A stretch of 64,000 bases of DNA from contig CP050848.1 in the NCBI GenBank assembly GCA_014873095.1, positions 5,267,850-5,331,849 of the forward strand, in the 5' to 3' direction. This document shows positions 17,204 through 26,450 of this stretch, piece by piece (the stretch's first letter is position 1; each line of letters opens with the position of its first letter). Source of the DNA: Planctomycetales bacterium ZRK34 (GTDB lineage: Bacteria; Planctomycetota; Phycisphaerae; Phycisphaerales; Zrk34). The notes beneath the pieces were generated by a model. It searched no databases. It was given only the letters and a program-made list of their open reading frames with translations, and was not told the DNA's origin. Made by a program: the position numbers and the translations under genes.

Positions 17204-18793
17204 TCAGTCCGACTCGTCAAGAGAGAACCCGACGAGCTTAAAAACAACGGCATCTTTGCAGGGACGCGCCGACTCCGCAAGATCAGGCGGAGTGACGACA
17301 AGATGTTGCATGGGGTTGACGGAAAACTTCAACGCGCCATCGTGTCCGATCATCGTCACGCGGCCGCCGGACGCGTCGACCACTTTGACATGCGGCAACT
17401 GGATCGGCCCGGTCGGCCAGCCCAGGGCGATGGCGTAGAGCGTCTTGCCGTCTTTGCTGACGGTGTAGCGCACATCCTGCGGGGTGTATCCGCCTTTGGG
17501 GTCGGCAATGCCGCCGAAGTGGCCTTTTTCGTGTTTGTCGGAGCTGGGCCCGCCGCCGTAGGTCTTCCACGGCCGAGTATTGTAAATCGCCTCACCATTG
17601 AGCTTGAGCCATCGGCCGATCTCCAGCAGCACCTGCCGCTGGTTCTCCGGAATCGTTCCGTCGGCCATCGGCGAAATGTTCAGCAGCAGGCAGCCGTTTT
17701 TCGACACGATGTCGATCAGGCTGTGCAGCACGACGGACGTCGGCTTGATCGTCAAGCTCTGCGTGTAGCACCAGCTTCCGCGGCTGATCGTGTCGTCGGT
17801 CAACCAGGCGAATTCGGTCAGCTTGTCCATGCGGCCTTTTTCAAGGTCAAGCAGCGCCACATCCTGCGGCAGGTCCTTCTGCTTGAATGTCACCACCGGA
17901 TCCTGCCCCGACTGCTTGGAGCGATTGAAGTAGTAGGCCAGGTACTGCTGCCGCGCCGCTTCGGGAATCTCATGCAGCCACGAGTCGAACCACATCAGGT
18001 CCGGGTGATACGTGTCGATGACTTCAACGAGTTTGGCCAGCCAGAAGTCGATAAACTGCTCGCGAGGCATGTACCCATAAAGGATCGCGCGCTGCGGATC
18101 ATTCAGCAGCGAAGGGAAATCCTTCTTCACGAATTCATAGTGGCCGGTCCACTTGCCGTCTTTGAGCCAGAGATTGTTGCGGGCGTGGTGGAAAGACATC
18201 ACAAAGCGCATCCCGCGGGCGCGGATCGCTTTTTCAAGTTCACCGGCGATGTCACGATGCGGCCCTTTGTCCGCCGCATTCCAAGGCGTGACCTTGCTGG
18301 CCCACATAGCGAACCCGTCATGATGCTCTCCGACCGGCCCGGCGAAACGCGCTCCGGCCTGCTTGAACAGTTCCGCCCACGCCTCGGCATCGAACTTATC
18401 CGCCTTGAACCTCGACACGAAATCGGCATAGCCGAACTTCGTCGGATCGCCGTACGCTTCGACGTGATGCGTGTACTCCGGCAGTTTCTTCTGATGCATC
18501 TTCCGGGGGTACCACTCATTGCCGAAAGCCGGCACGCTGTACACGCCCCAGTGGAAATAGATGCCGAACTTGGCATCGCGGTACCACTCGGGCGCCTCGG
18601 TGATGCGCCCGAGCGATTCCCAGTTCGGGTGATAAGGTCCAGCGGCATTGACCTTCGCAGCCTCGTCGACGAGTTGCTTGACATGCTGCGCATACGGCTG
18701 TGGCAGAGCCGGGGGATCAGGCGGCTCGGCCAAGGTCATGGCGACAGGGAAGGCGAGCAGCAGCACAGCGTAGATGCATGAGCGTGCGTTCAT
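17204..18793 (-). CDS. Alpha-L-fucosidase, GH29, secreted
   Basis: A 529-residue GH29 enzyme with an N-terminal signal peptide (MNARSCIYAVLLLAFPVAMT, cleaved near LAE). Family blocks: KFGIYFHWGVYSVPAFGNEWYP (76-96), RFAGPVGEHHDGFAMW (149-164) with the paired His, and DLMWFDSW with the nucleophile Asp270. GCLLLNISPMADGTIP follows in the second half. It hydrolyses terminal alpha-L-fucose from glycans in the periplasm or outside. Some GH29/GH95 relatives accept L-galactose, which has the same configuration apart from C6. The gene lies 47 bases upstream of the FucP gene and 11 downstream of the UxaE-like gene, consistent with release, import and oxidation of the same sugar. Confidence 0.93.
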   Translation of the reverse strand: MNARSCIYAVLLLAFPVAMTLAEPPDPPALPQPYAQHVKQLVDEAAKVNAAGPYHPNWESLGRITEAPEWYRDAKFGIYFHWGVYSVPAFGNEWYPRKMHQKKLPEYTHHVEAYGDPTKFGYADFVSRFKADKFDAEAWAELFKQAGARFAGPVGEHHDGFAMWASKVTPWNAADKGPHRDIAGELEKAIRARGMRFVMSFHHARNNLWLKDGKWTGHYEFVKKDFPSLLNDPQRAILYGYMPREQFIDFWLAKLVEVIDTYHPDLMWFDSWLHEIPEAARQQYLAYYFNRSKQSGQDPVVTFKQKDLPQDVALLDLEKGRMDKLTEFAWLTDDTISRGSWCYTQSLTIKPTSVVLHSLIDIVSKNGCLLLNISPMADGTIPENQRQVLLEIGRWLKLNGEAIYNTRPWKTYGGGPSSDKHEKGHFGGIADPKGGYTPQDVRYTVSKDGKTLYAIALGWPTGPIQLPHVKVVDASGGRVTMIGHDGALKFSVNPMQHLVVTPPDLAESARPCKDAVVFKLVGFSLDESD

Positions 18794-18804
18794 GAGCGTG
18801 GTCC

Positions 18805-20085
18805 TTACATACCTTGCCGGAGGGCGGTCAGATGACGGGCGAAATGGTCAGCGAGAATCTCGCAGTGTGTATCCGGATGATCGCGCAGGCACTGATGCAC
18901 AGCCGGGCCGAGTTCTCCGTCGGTCAGCACCGAACCGAATGTGCAATGCAGGATCTGGCGGCCGGCCTCGGTGAACGCCTTGCCGGCGGGTACATCCTGC
19001 CAACGTTCGAGGTAAACCTTTTCCAGGGACTCGGCATCATGCAGATCGGCCTGCGGCGGTGTGGCGTCGACCGTGGCGTGGACATGGTACGTGGCTTTGT
19101 CGGTGTCGTAGCGGTCACGTGAAAAGTCCACGATGCGTCGGAACAGCGCTTCGTCATGTCGCAACACGACGCGCAGCGCTTCGAGGTAACTGGTGCCGGC
19201 GGTTTTGACATGGAACAGGCCGCGCGTGGTCCGAGCCAGAATCGGGTACATCGAGCACTTGTCAGAACCTGAATGCAGCGAGAGCTTGTAAGGCCCAAGC
19301 TGGCGGGCGATCGCTGCGTGATCGGCCATGGACTTTTCAAGGGCGGCCAGATCGCCGATATAGTCGACGCCTTTTTCCAACTCGCCGATGAATCGCGGGG
19401 CGAGGCTGACAAGCTTCATGCCCGCTTCAAGACACTGCTCGGCGATGATGTAATGCTCGGCCAGCGTGGTGGGATGATCGGTCTCGTCAACGCTGAGTTC
19501 GATTTCGTATTCACCGCCGCGATGTTCGGCGACCTGCTTGATGTAGGCTCCGAGTTGCAACGCTTCACTGATCGCGCGGCCGTATTTGACCGCCGCTCGA
19601 TGCACAGACTGCGCGTCAAACGTGATCGTTGGCCCGTCGTCGACTTTGATCGTTTTATCAAGATACTGATCGACCCAGTCGACCTGACCGGCCACCTTGG
19701 CGAACTTGGCATCAAGTGTCGCCTCGTCGTAGTTGTCGGCCTGCTGATCGACATACCCGGACGGATCGATCGTGAAGAACACAAAACCCGCCGCCGCGGT
19801 GACGTCGACATCCGCCGGGGTTTTCAGATGGTCGGCATCGGCGCCCCAGGGCTGATCGAAGCCGGATTCGGTCAGTACATCCGTGGCGGCGTCCATCACC
19901 TGCTCCGCGGTGCGCTGAGTGCGGGTCATCTCACGAATCGACTGCTGGGCAAAGATGCCGCGGATCGGTCCACCGGCCTGGCGCAAGGCCTGCAGGTGGC
20001 CGGGCGTGGCCAGGCCGATGCGATCGCCGAAGCCGAAGCTGGGTTCAAGGCCGAGGGCGGTGGGGTGGGTGGTTGTCTGTGTCAT
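18805..20085 (-). CDS. UxaE-like (tagaturonate epimerase family) protein
   Basis: A 426-residue protein matching the tagaturonate/fructuronate epimerase family (UxaE). The diagnostic stretch is FGFGDRIGLATPGHLQALRQ, then IFAQQSIREMTRTQRTAEQV, WGADADHLKTPADV and FFTIDPSGYV, all in the order I recall from the Thermotoga enzyme. Metal-site-like residues are the His of ADADHLK, and Glu/His motifs in ELSVDETDHPTT and LSLHSGSDK. UxaE catalyses C4 epimerisation of D-tagaturonate to D-fructuronate. This copy sits in an L-fucose/L-galactose operon, where C5 oxidation of L-galactonate gives D-tagaturonate. With L-fucose the equivalent product would be 1-deoxy-tagaturonate. The substrate assignment is inference. 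Confidence 0.8.
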   Translation of the reverse strand: MTQTTTHPTALGLEPSFGFGDRIGLATPGHLQALRQAGGPIRGIFAQQSIREMTRTQRTAEQVMDAATDVLTESGFDQPWGADADHLKTPADVDVTAAAGFVFFTIDPSGYVDQQADNYDEATLDAKFAKVAGQVDWVDQYLDKTIKVDDGPTITFDAQSVHRAAVKYGRAISEALQLGAYIKQVAEHRGGEYEIELSVDETDHPTTLAEHYIIAEQCLEAGMKLVSLAPRFIGELEKGVDYIGDLAALEKSMADHAAIARQLGPYKLSLHSGSDKCSMYPILARTTRGLFHVKTAGTSYLEALRVVLRHDEALFRRIVDFSRDRYDTDKATYHVHATVDATPPQADLHDAESLEKVYLERWQDVPAGKAFTEAGRQILHCTFGSVLTDGELGPAVHQCLRDHPDTHCEILADHFARHLTALRQGM

Positions 20086-20100
20086 GGTGATGTCCGTCGG

Positions 20101-20934
20101 TCAGTCGTTCAGTTGATAAGCGCGGACGGCGGTGTTGTGCAGCACATCCTGCTGTTCGGATTCCGTCAGATCGTCGGTGAGTGTTTGCACCGTCTGCACC
20201 CAAGCGGTGTAGTCCGTGCGAAGCAGGCAGACCGGCCAGTCGGACCCGAACATCAGACGATCGGGCCCGAACGCTTCGAGCACGGTGTCCCAGTACGGGC
20301 GGATCAGTTCAATGTCCCACTCGGCATCCTGCACTTCCGTCACGACGCCGGAGAATTTGCACGTGACATGGGGACGCTCAGCCAGCTTGCGAATGTTGTC
20401 ACGCCAGTCATCGTCGAAGCGTGTCGCAGCAATGGTCGGTTTGGCGATGTGGTCGAGTACAAACCGCTGATTGGGGTGGCGGTCGACCAGTTCGATCGTC
20501 TGCGGCAGATGGCGTGCGAAGATGAGGATGTCATAAACGAGATTCATCTGGGTCAGACAGGTCAGCCCGCGGTTGAACTCCGTCCGATTCATGTAGAAGT
20601 CGTCGGGTTCGTCCTGCAAGACGTGGCGTAAGCCTTTGAGTTTCTTGCGACCGGCAAAACGTTGCAGGTCGTAGGCGATATCCGCATCGACCAGCGGAAG
20701 CCATCCAACGACGCCGCGGATGAACTCATGTGATTCGGCCATATCCAGCAGCCACTGGGTTTCCGTCATCATCTGACGAGCCTGCACGCTGATGACGCCC
20801 TCGATGCCGACCTCTTTCGTGAGCTTTTGCAGGTGCTCCGGCAGAAAGTCGCGTCGCAGCACATGCATCTGCGAGTCGATCCATCCGTACTGGACCGGGT
20901 CGAATTGCCAGAAATGGTGGTGTGCGTCAATCAT
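20101..20934 (-). CDS. Amidohydrolase-2 family aldonolactonase (L-fuconolactonase-like)
   Basis: A 277-residue COG3618-type amidohydrolase. It begins MIDAHHHFWQFDPVQYGWID, the usual opening of L-fuconolactone and L-rhamnonolactone hydrolases, with the HxH metal motif. Further landmarks are GLRHVLQDEP, RFVLDHIAKP and LMFGSDWPVCLL with the catalytic Asp. These enzymes open the lactone made by a sugar dehydrogenase. It is the first gene of the minus-strand operon, 15 bases upstream of the UxaE-like gene, and faces the divergent XylR-type regulator across about 200 bases. Together with the reductase at 14516-15469 it defines an oxidative route. It is cytoplasmic, without a signal peptide. Confidence 0.9.
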   Translation of the reverse strand: MIDAHHHFWQFDPVQYGWIDSQMHVLRRDFLPEHLQKLTKEVGIEGVISVQARQMMTETQWLLDMAESHEFIRGVVGWLPLVDADIAYDLQRFAGRKKLKGLRHVLQDEPDDFYMNRTEFNRGLTCLTQMNLVYDILIFARHLPQTIELVDRHPNQRFVLDHIAKPTIAATRFDDDWRDNIRKLAERPHVTCKFSGVVTEVQDAEWDIELIRPYWDTVLEAFGPDRLMFGSDWPVCLLRTDYTAWVQTVQTLTDDLTESEQQDVLHNTAVRAYQLND

Positions 20935-21044
20935 GCGGTTGGCCTCGTGAAGTCAAAGAGTATCGTGTCGAGACAGTGACGTCATTGAGTTTTAGACAGA
21001 AAGAATTGAGATTATGTAACATGCCGTGGTGCGTCAATTGGCCG

Positions 21045-21090
21045 CGAGAAATTCTCGTAATATCCATTATACATTGTACAAATGATGTAT
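21045..21090. promoter_or_regulatory. Candidate operators in the divergent fuc/regulator region
   Basis: Two inverted repeats lie between the divergent lactonase and regulator genes. One is CGAGAA-A-TTCTCG (21045-21057), a perfect 6-bp dyad. The other is ATACAT (21069-21074) with ATGTAT (21085-21090), enclosing the palindrome TTGTACAA (21074-21081). XylR-type regulators bind such sites at the operons they control. Which repeat is bound, and the promoter positions, are not shown. Confidence 0.4.
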
Positions 21091-21135
21091 GATGTCGTCA
21101 GTTGCCTGCTGAGCAGGGACGGGCGGAGTGTTAAG

Positions 21136-22338
21136 TTGAACTTATCGAAATACTCTTCAAAGCCTGTGATGCGACACCCCGACGATGGGCGGCGTGAAGT
21201 CGCGCTGCTGATTGAAACGTCCAAGACATTCGGGCGGGGCGTGCTCGAAGGCGTGGCGCGTTATACACGTACCTGTGGCAACTGGACGATCCTTACTGAC
21301 GAGCGAGGCCTCGATGATTCGCTGCCGCCATGGCTGAAAAGGTGGCAGGGGCACGGCATTCTGCTGCGCACATCGCGCCCCGATGTGCTCAACGCAGCGC
21401 GACGACTCAAGACCCCGGCGGTCTTTCTCGGCGAGACGCTCGCCGACGCCATGCCCACGCTCAAGTCCGACGACCAGGCGATCATCGATCATTTGGCATC
21501 ACACCTGCTTGATCGCGGGTTCAAACGCTTCGCCTATGTCGGCCTTGAAGGCAAGGAATGGTCAAACCGCCGTCGCGACTTTCTGATCAAACGCCTGGCC
21601 GCTGAGTCATTGCCTTGTGAATTGTTCGAGTTCAAGCCGCGCCAAGGGCGCTACGACACGCTGCCACGCCAGCAGGATCGGCTGGTCAGATGGTTGCGGA
21701 CGCTGACGCCGCCGGTGGCGATCGCGGCGTGTTATGACGTAATGGGATTGCGCGTGCTCAATGCCTGTCGACTGGCGGGTATCGCAGTGCCCGAGCAGGC
21801 GGCGGTAATCGGCGTCGATGACGACGTGCTGCTGTGTGAACTGGCCAACCCGCCCTTAACGAGCGTGGCTCACGACCTGGAGCGCATTGGCTTCGAGGCG
21901 GCGGCGCTACTGCAAAATCTGATGAACGGTGCGAAGCAACCGCGTCGTCCGATTCAAATCGTACCTCGCGGAGTGACAACACGGCAGTCGACCGACGTGT
22001 TGGCGATCGATGATGAACTGGTGGCTCAAGCCGTGCAGATCATCCGCCGGCAGGCGTGCGAAGGCATTCAGGTGCAGGATGTCGCCCGGCAGTTGCGGTG
22101 CTCGCGCGTCACGCTGAATCGGCGATTCAGTACGATCTTCAGCCGCACAGTCAAACAGGAGATTCTGCGGTTGCAGATCGATCGTTGCCGACAGTTGCTT
22201 CAGGAGACGGACTTCACATTACAGCGCATCGCGGGGCTGGCTGGCTTTCGACATCCGGAATATATGAGCGTCGTGTTTCGCCGCGAAACCGGCAGGACAC
22301 CGGGTCAGTACCGCCGGGCGACGAAAAGCAATGGCTGA
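21136..22338 (+). CDS. XylR-type regulator: LacI-like sugar-binding domain plus AraC HTH
   Basis: A 400-residue regulator. Residues 20-270 form a periplasmic-binding-like domain (REVALLIETSKTFGRGVLEG, AIIDHLASHLLDRGFKRFAYVG, VIGVDDDVLLCELANPPLTSV). The last ~100 residues are an AraC/XylS double HTH (VQDVARQLRCSRVTLNRRFS and LQRIAGLAGFRHPEYMSVVF). This is the architecture of xylose regulator XylR. It is divergent from the sugar operon and should respond to L-fucose, L-galactose or a derivative. I prefer the TTG at 21136, with GGAG 7 bases upstream. ATG at 21082 or 21169 lacks a ribosome site; 21082 would also place the operator candidates inside the gene. Confidence 0.88.
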   Translation: MNLSKYSSKPVMRHPDDGRREVALLIETSKTFGRGVLEGVARYTRTCGNWTILTDERGLDDSLPPWLKRWQGHGILLRTSRPDVLNAARRLKTPAVFLGETLADAMPTLKSDDQAIIDHLASHLLDRGFKRFAYVGLEGKEWSNRRRDFLIKRLAAESLPCELFEFKPRQGRYDTLPRQQDRLVRWLRTLTPPVAIAACYDVMGLRVLNACRLAGIAVPEQAAVIGVDDDVLLCELANPPLTSVAHDLERIGFEAAALLQNLMNGAKQPRRPIQIVPRGVTTRQSTDVLAIDDELVAQAVQIIRRQACEGIQVQDVARQLRCSRVTLNRRFSTIFSRTVKQEILRLQIDRCRQLLQETDFTLQRIAGLAGFRHPEYMSVVFRRETGRTPGQYRRATKSNG

Positions 22339-23139
22339 ATCGGTCATGCTCGCGCTCGGTCCAAAAGCTCCGCAGAACTCAGGGCCATCAGGTTGTGGAC
22401 GTCAGGGCCGCGGTTAATAATGCATCAACTGAAATGATGATTTCTTGAAGTTGAAGCGGAGTTGAAGTGACATTCATTCTATTGGATGCTCTAAAACTCG
22501 GAAGTACCACATCTGAGCTATTCTTCTGGGCACATCTGACACACCTGCCACCTATTCTCCTCAAACATAATTAGGTTATTCCCCCAGTTGTCATATTTAA
22601 GACAGCGACTCGAATCATCGGATATTACGCTCTCAAACAGCCGGCGCCTACCAAAATATATCGCCATGCGAAGCGCGTCATGTGTACTGATTTGCACGGA
22701 TGCGGCCAATGTTAATAAAGACAAGCAAGATTCTTTGGACCAGTCATGAATCATGGGGTATTTTGTCTATACATTGGTGTTATGAAAACAGACAGGAGAA
22801 CGATCTCCACGAACTAACGTCCGGATCGTGACGCGCCTATTCAAGGCAGTTACGTCTGGAAAAGCTTTATGCAACAGATTAAATCATTCCGGGGCAATCA
22901 GTTTTCATCCGTCTATTTCATGGTCGGACGACTAGTCAGTTATCGTGGTCATCTGTCCCGCACACATACATTCCAAGGTAATGTGAAAAAATCATTTATA
23001 GCGATCGTCGTCATTTCTTGGTGTCGATTGGCGTTGTCGATCGCTGCATTCTGTGCAATTGACGTTTTGGTTTGTCACCTCGCCTGTTCCAAGCAATGAA
23101 TAAAAGTCATTGTGACAAGATGCAATATAGGAATTATCC
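22339..23139. other. Intergenic region of lower G+C, no supported gene
   Basis: About 800 bases with visibly lower G+C than the surroundings. Frames of 78 codons (minus, 22518-22754) and 76 codons (plus, 22869-23099) are open, but neither has a ribosome site or recognisable sequence; the second ends in a hydrophobic stretch. The composition suggests relaxed or foreign sequence. Confidence 0.45.
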
Positions 23140-24927
23140 ATGTCCCTTCCCAATCTGTTTTGTAGACGATATGCCCTTATCGGCGGATTATGCTCTGTCT
23201 GTATGATCGTTCTGTCCCTGGCTTTGGCCACGCCGCCGCAGGTGCGTGTGCTTCACCACGCCACCACGCACCAGCAGGTGGCTGCGCTGCTCGGGCCAAA
23301 TCGGATTGATGTCCAATACTCCGGCGAAGATAACTCCGTACGATCTATCAACACGACCCCGTGGATGTTTCAGCGGGTCCTGGGATGCGGAGGGACGATC
23401 AGCATTGTTTCGCCAGGCGAGTCGTTCAACCGCCTCGAAATCACGATGCAGTTGAATGGCCGATTCGATGCCTGGGCATTTGGGCTGAGTGTGCCCGAGC
23501 ATGTTGAAGATACCGTCAGATATCTGGCGCCTGTTTGCCAGCGGCAGGGGACGAGCATGCATCTGGCATGGCGCCTACCCGAGTCGACCGATAGAGCCTA
23601 CTTGGAATTGCCCATGGGTAGCGCGGTGACGCTGGATGCCATAACGCTGGCCGTCGACCGTCGCAGCAGTCCCTGGATCGCGGGCCTGTTGGCCGGTGCG
23701 TGGCTGATTCCGGGGATTCTGGTCGTCCAGCACTTTGTCCGCTCATTGCATTCGCGCGCCTTTATCGCAGCGATCTGGGCACACACGGCAGTGTGTATGT
23801 GGCTATCGACCCTGGGTCACAACTTCGATCTTCAATCCTACCAGCTCGTCTCGGATCTGGTACTGAACCACGAATCGGTCTACGCCAACACCTCACGTTA
23901 CAACTACGGCATGCCGTGGGCGTTTGTCTTAGCGGCGATGGAGTGGTGCGCCAGGCAGTTCAACCTCGCCGGCGCCATGCCGTATCACATGCTTGTCGCC
24001 TCAATCATCATCCTCGGTAATCTGGTGCTCGCTTGCCTGTTGGCGCGAAACTTCACTATCACCGGAGCGATCATATACCTTCTTGCCCCGATGACGCTGG
24101 TGTTGACCGGCTACCATTCCCAGTTCAACAACTTTCCCATAGTCCTCGGGATCGCGGGCATGGCGATGCTGGACCCGCAATTATTTCGATCCTATAGCGG
24201 CAACACACGGCGAGTGATCAGCAGCATGCTGTTCGGCGTTTCCATGTGGATCAAACACATCTTCCTGTTCTACCCGGCACTGTGGCTGTCATGGGACCGG
24301 CTCGGCTCATGGCCCCACCGGGTGGGCGCGGCGTGCATAGCATACGCCGTCCTGGCGATCGGGTTCTGCTTGTTCATCTTAGATGACGCGTCACTGGAGG
24401 GATTCAACGCCCATGTGGTGCACTACAACTCCACATTCGGCTCCGCGCTGTTTCCCAACATGCTCGCGAGAATCGCCAACCGAGCGATGGATGTCCAGTT
24501 GTACCAGCAGGCATGGTTCCTATCGCTGTGCAAGGCGATCTGGTTAGTGGCGGTTCTGGTGTGTACCCGGGCAGCGTTTCGTCTCGGGGCCGGCCAATAC
24601 AGCATGTTCGTTTACCTGATCGCCTTCGCCGCCTTCGCGCCCAGCTTCGCCGCCCAGTACACATGGCTGGCTCTGCCGGCGCTTGTGCTGTATCCACGCT
24701 CAATCAGTCTGTGGGCTTTTGTGGTCATCAGCACATTCTGCCAGAGCCAAAGCCTTCTAGGCATTGCACTCGGTCTGAACCTCGACGCGGCGGCGCACGC
24801 CATTGAATGGTTAAACAATGCCATGATCCGACCGCTGGAACTGGCGCAAGGCTGCTTGGGATTCGCCTTACTCGAATGGGTCTGGATCTTTAAACGACAA
24901 CCGGGGTTCTCCGTGGTTACAGCATGA
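23140..24927 (+). CDS. Polytopic membrane protein, GT-C glycosyltransferase-like
   Basis: A 595-residue membrane protein. After one N-terminal membrane segment (GLCSVCMIVLSLAL) comes a soluble beta-rich domain (about 30-165), then about ten hydrophobic segments. The first loop after the second segment contains LGHNFDLQSYQLVSDLV, reminiscent of the acidic loop of GT-C enzymes such as ALG6/ALG8 and PMT-like proteins. VLTGYHSQFNNFPIVLGIAGM also resembles the ALG6/8 HxQFN region. GT-C enzymes transfer sugars from lipid carriers at the outer face of the membrane. Acceptor and donor are unknown. It stands alone, convergent with the sulfatase. The start has a modest AGGAA upstream. Confidence 0.6.
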   Translation: MSLPNLFCRRYALIGGLCSVCMIVLSLALATPPQVRVLHHATTHQQVAALLGPNRIDVQYSGEDNSVRSINTTPWMFQRVLGCGGTISIVSPGESFNRLEITMQLNGRFDAWAFGLSVPEHVEDTVRYLAPVCQRQGTSMHLAWRLPESTDRAYLELPMGSAVTLDAITLAVDRRSSPWIAGLLAGAWLIPGILVVQHFVRSLHSRAFIAAIWAHTAVCMWLSTLGHNFDLQSYQLVSDLVLNHESVYANTSRYNYGMPWAFVLAAMEWCARQFNLAGAMPYHMLVASIIILGNLVLACLLARNFTITGAIIYLLAPMTLVLTGYHSQFNNFPIVLGIAGMAMLDPQLFRSYSGNTRRVISSMLFGVSMWIKHIFLFYPALWLSWDRLGSWPHRVGAACIAYAVLAIGFCLFILDDASLEGFNAHVVHYNSTFGSALFPNMLARIANRAMDVQLYQQAWFLSLCKAIWLVAVLVCTRAAFRLGAGQYSMFVYLIAFAAFAPSFAAQYTWLALPALVLYPRSISLWAFVVISTFCQSQSLLGIALGLNLDAAAHAIEWLNNAMIRPLELAQGCLGFALLEWVWIFKRQPGFSVVTA

Positions 24928-25063
24928 CCGCAAACTACTCTGTCGACCGTCATGGCACTATGTATGCATCGATAATCCAATGCCGCAAACCGAGTCATCG
25001 CCATCTCGTGTCCATGCGACATCTATTCGATTGCGGCCCGTGCGACCACCTATAACCTAATGA

Positions 25064-26437
25064 TCATCTAACCTGATCGCGCTGCTGTTGCCAGAGTTGA
25101 CGCATCTGTTGCAACGTCTTGGCGTGGGATGAATCCGCGGCCAGGTTCTTTGTCTGGTGCGGGTCGACTGACAAGTCGTATAGTTCTTCGACAACCGGGT
25201 CTTTTTCGATGTATCGCCAGTAAGCGAATTGCTCGGTACGAACACCTTCGGTCATCGGGATGCGAGGGTGTTTGAACAGGTGCTCGTAGAAGAACGCCTC
25301 GCGTCCCAGCGTCGATGCGTCCTGCAGGATCGGCACGAGATTCATGCCCTGCATGGCCGACGGCGCAGCCACGCCTGCCGCATCGAGAATTGTCGGTGCG
25401 ATGTCGATGTTCAGCGCCATCTGGGCACGCCGTGTGCCGCGCTGGGCCTTGGGCAGCCGTGGGTCGTAAATCACCAGCGGCACGCGAATCGACTCTTCGT
25501 GCGGCATCCACTTGCCTGCAAAGCCGTGCTCGCCGAGGAAGAACCCGTTGTCGCCGGTGAAGACGATGATGGTGTTGCCGAGTTGACCGGCCGCCTTGAG
25601 GGCTTGAACAATCCGCCCGACCTGCTCATCGACGCCCGTGATCAACCGGTAGTACCCCTTGACCGAGTCCTGATACTTCGCCGGTCCCCAGAAGCGCACC
25701 GCCCAGCGCATGCGGCATTCAGAATCGCGCATGAACAGAGGTTGTTTCTCGAATGAGTCACAGGTCGCCGTCGCTGGCAGCGGCACATCGACATGCCGGT
25801 ACAACTTGGCGTATTTGCGATCAAAGCGGAACGGCACATCGGTCAGGTTGTAAGAGTCCTGCACATGGGCCGCCTTGAAACTGATCGACAGGCAGAACGG
25901 TTCGCCGGGTTTGGCGCCTTGAATGAATTCAAGGGCCTGATCACCCATGATGCTGGTCAGATGACGCTTGGCGCCGTCGACATTCACCTCGTAATGTCCC
26001 TGGCCGGGGAAAGTCCGGTCGTAATCAAACGCGCCTTTGGGCGGCTTACCGACGCCCCATTTGCCGATGAACCCCACGCGGTAGCCGGCCTGTTTCATCA
26101 GCAGGGGGTAGGTCTTCGACAGGGCTTCGGGGGAGAACGGCGTGTTGAACCCGTTGATCTGGTGTCGACGATTGTACTGACCGGTCAGAATGCTCGCCCG
26201 ACTGGCATAGCAGATCGATGTGGTCACGAACATGTTGTCGAACACGACCCCGTCGGCGGCGAGGCGGTCGATGTTCGGCGTCTGGATGACGTCGTTGCCC
26301 ATACACCCGAGCGTGTCCCAACGCTGGTCGTCGGTCAGCAGGAAGATCACGTTCGGCTTGTCGGCGGCAAATGTCGTCGTACCGATGCAAGTCAGAAGTG
26401 CCCACGCCAGCAGCAGTGCGCGTCGTGTGTGAGACAT
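25064..26437 (-). CDS. Secreted sulfatase, family S1
   Basis: A 457-residue sulfatase with a signal peptide (MSHTRRALLLAWALLTCIGT, cleavage near FAA-D). The metal-binding DD is at 36-37 (IFLLTDDQRWDTLGCMGN). The formylglycine motif is CYASR (Cys76 to Arg80), followed by ASILTGQ; it reads C-x-A-x-R and needs a maturase. Later blocks are GKWGVGKPPKG, VFTGDNGFFLGEHGFAGKW and LVIYDPRLP. I chose ATG 26437, with AAAGGA upstream, since it gives the signal peptide. The gene follows the GH78 gene by 13 bases, in an operon with a FAD oxidoreductase, so it may desulfate a rhamnose-containing glycan. The substrate is not readable. Confidence 0.92.
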   Translation of the reverse strand: MSHTRRALLLAWALLTCIGTTTFAADKPNVIFLLTDDQRWDTLGCMGNDVIQTPNIDRLAADGVVFDNMFVTTSICYASRASILTGQYNRRHQINGFNTPFSPEALSKTYPLLMKQAGYRVGFIGKWGVGKPPKGAFDYDRTFPGQGHYEVNVDGAKRHLTSIMGDQALEFIQGAKPGEPFCLSISFKAAHVQDSYNLTDVPFRFDRKYAKLYRHVDVPLPATATCDSFEKQPLFMRDSECRMRWAVRFWGPAKYQDSVKGYYRLITGVDEQVGRIVQALKAAGQLGNTIIVFTGDNGFFLGEHGFAGKWMPHEESIRVPLVIYDPRLPKAQRGTRRAQMALNIDIAPTILDAAGVAAPSAMQGMNLVPILQDASTLGREAFFYEHLFKHPRIPMTEGVRTEQFAYWRYIEKDPVVEELYDLSVDPHQTKNLAADSSHAKTLQQMRQLWQQQRDQVR

Positions 26438-26450
26438 GTGTTCCTTTCGA

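Noticed and set aside
17168..18781. 537-codon plus-strand frame opposite the fucosidase
   Set aside because: It is the mirror of the GH29 gene, rich in His/Arg/Gly and without a family pattern. The minus strand shows signal peptide and catalytic motifs.
19273..20631. 452-codon plus-strand frame
   Set aside because: It spans the opposite strand of the UxaE-like and lactonase genes across their junction; high G+C produces such shadows.
22518..23099. Two small frames (78 codons minus, 76 codons plus)
   Set aside because: Neither has a ribosome site, a family resemblance or support from neighbours.
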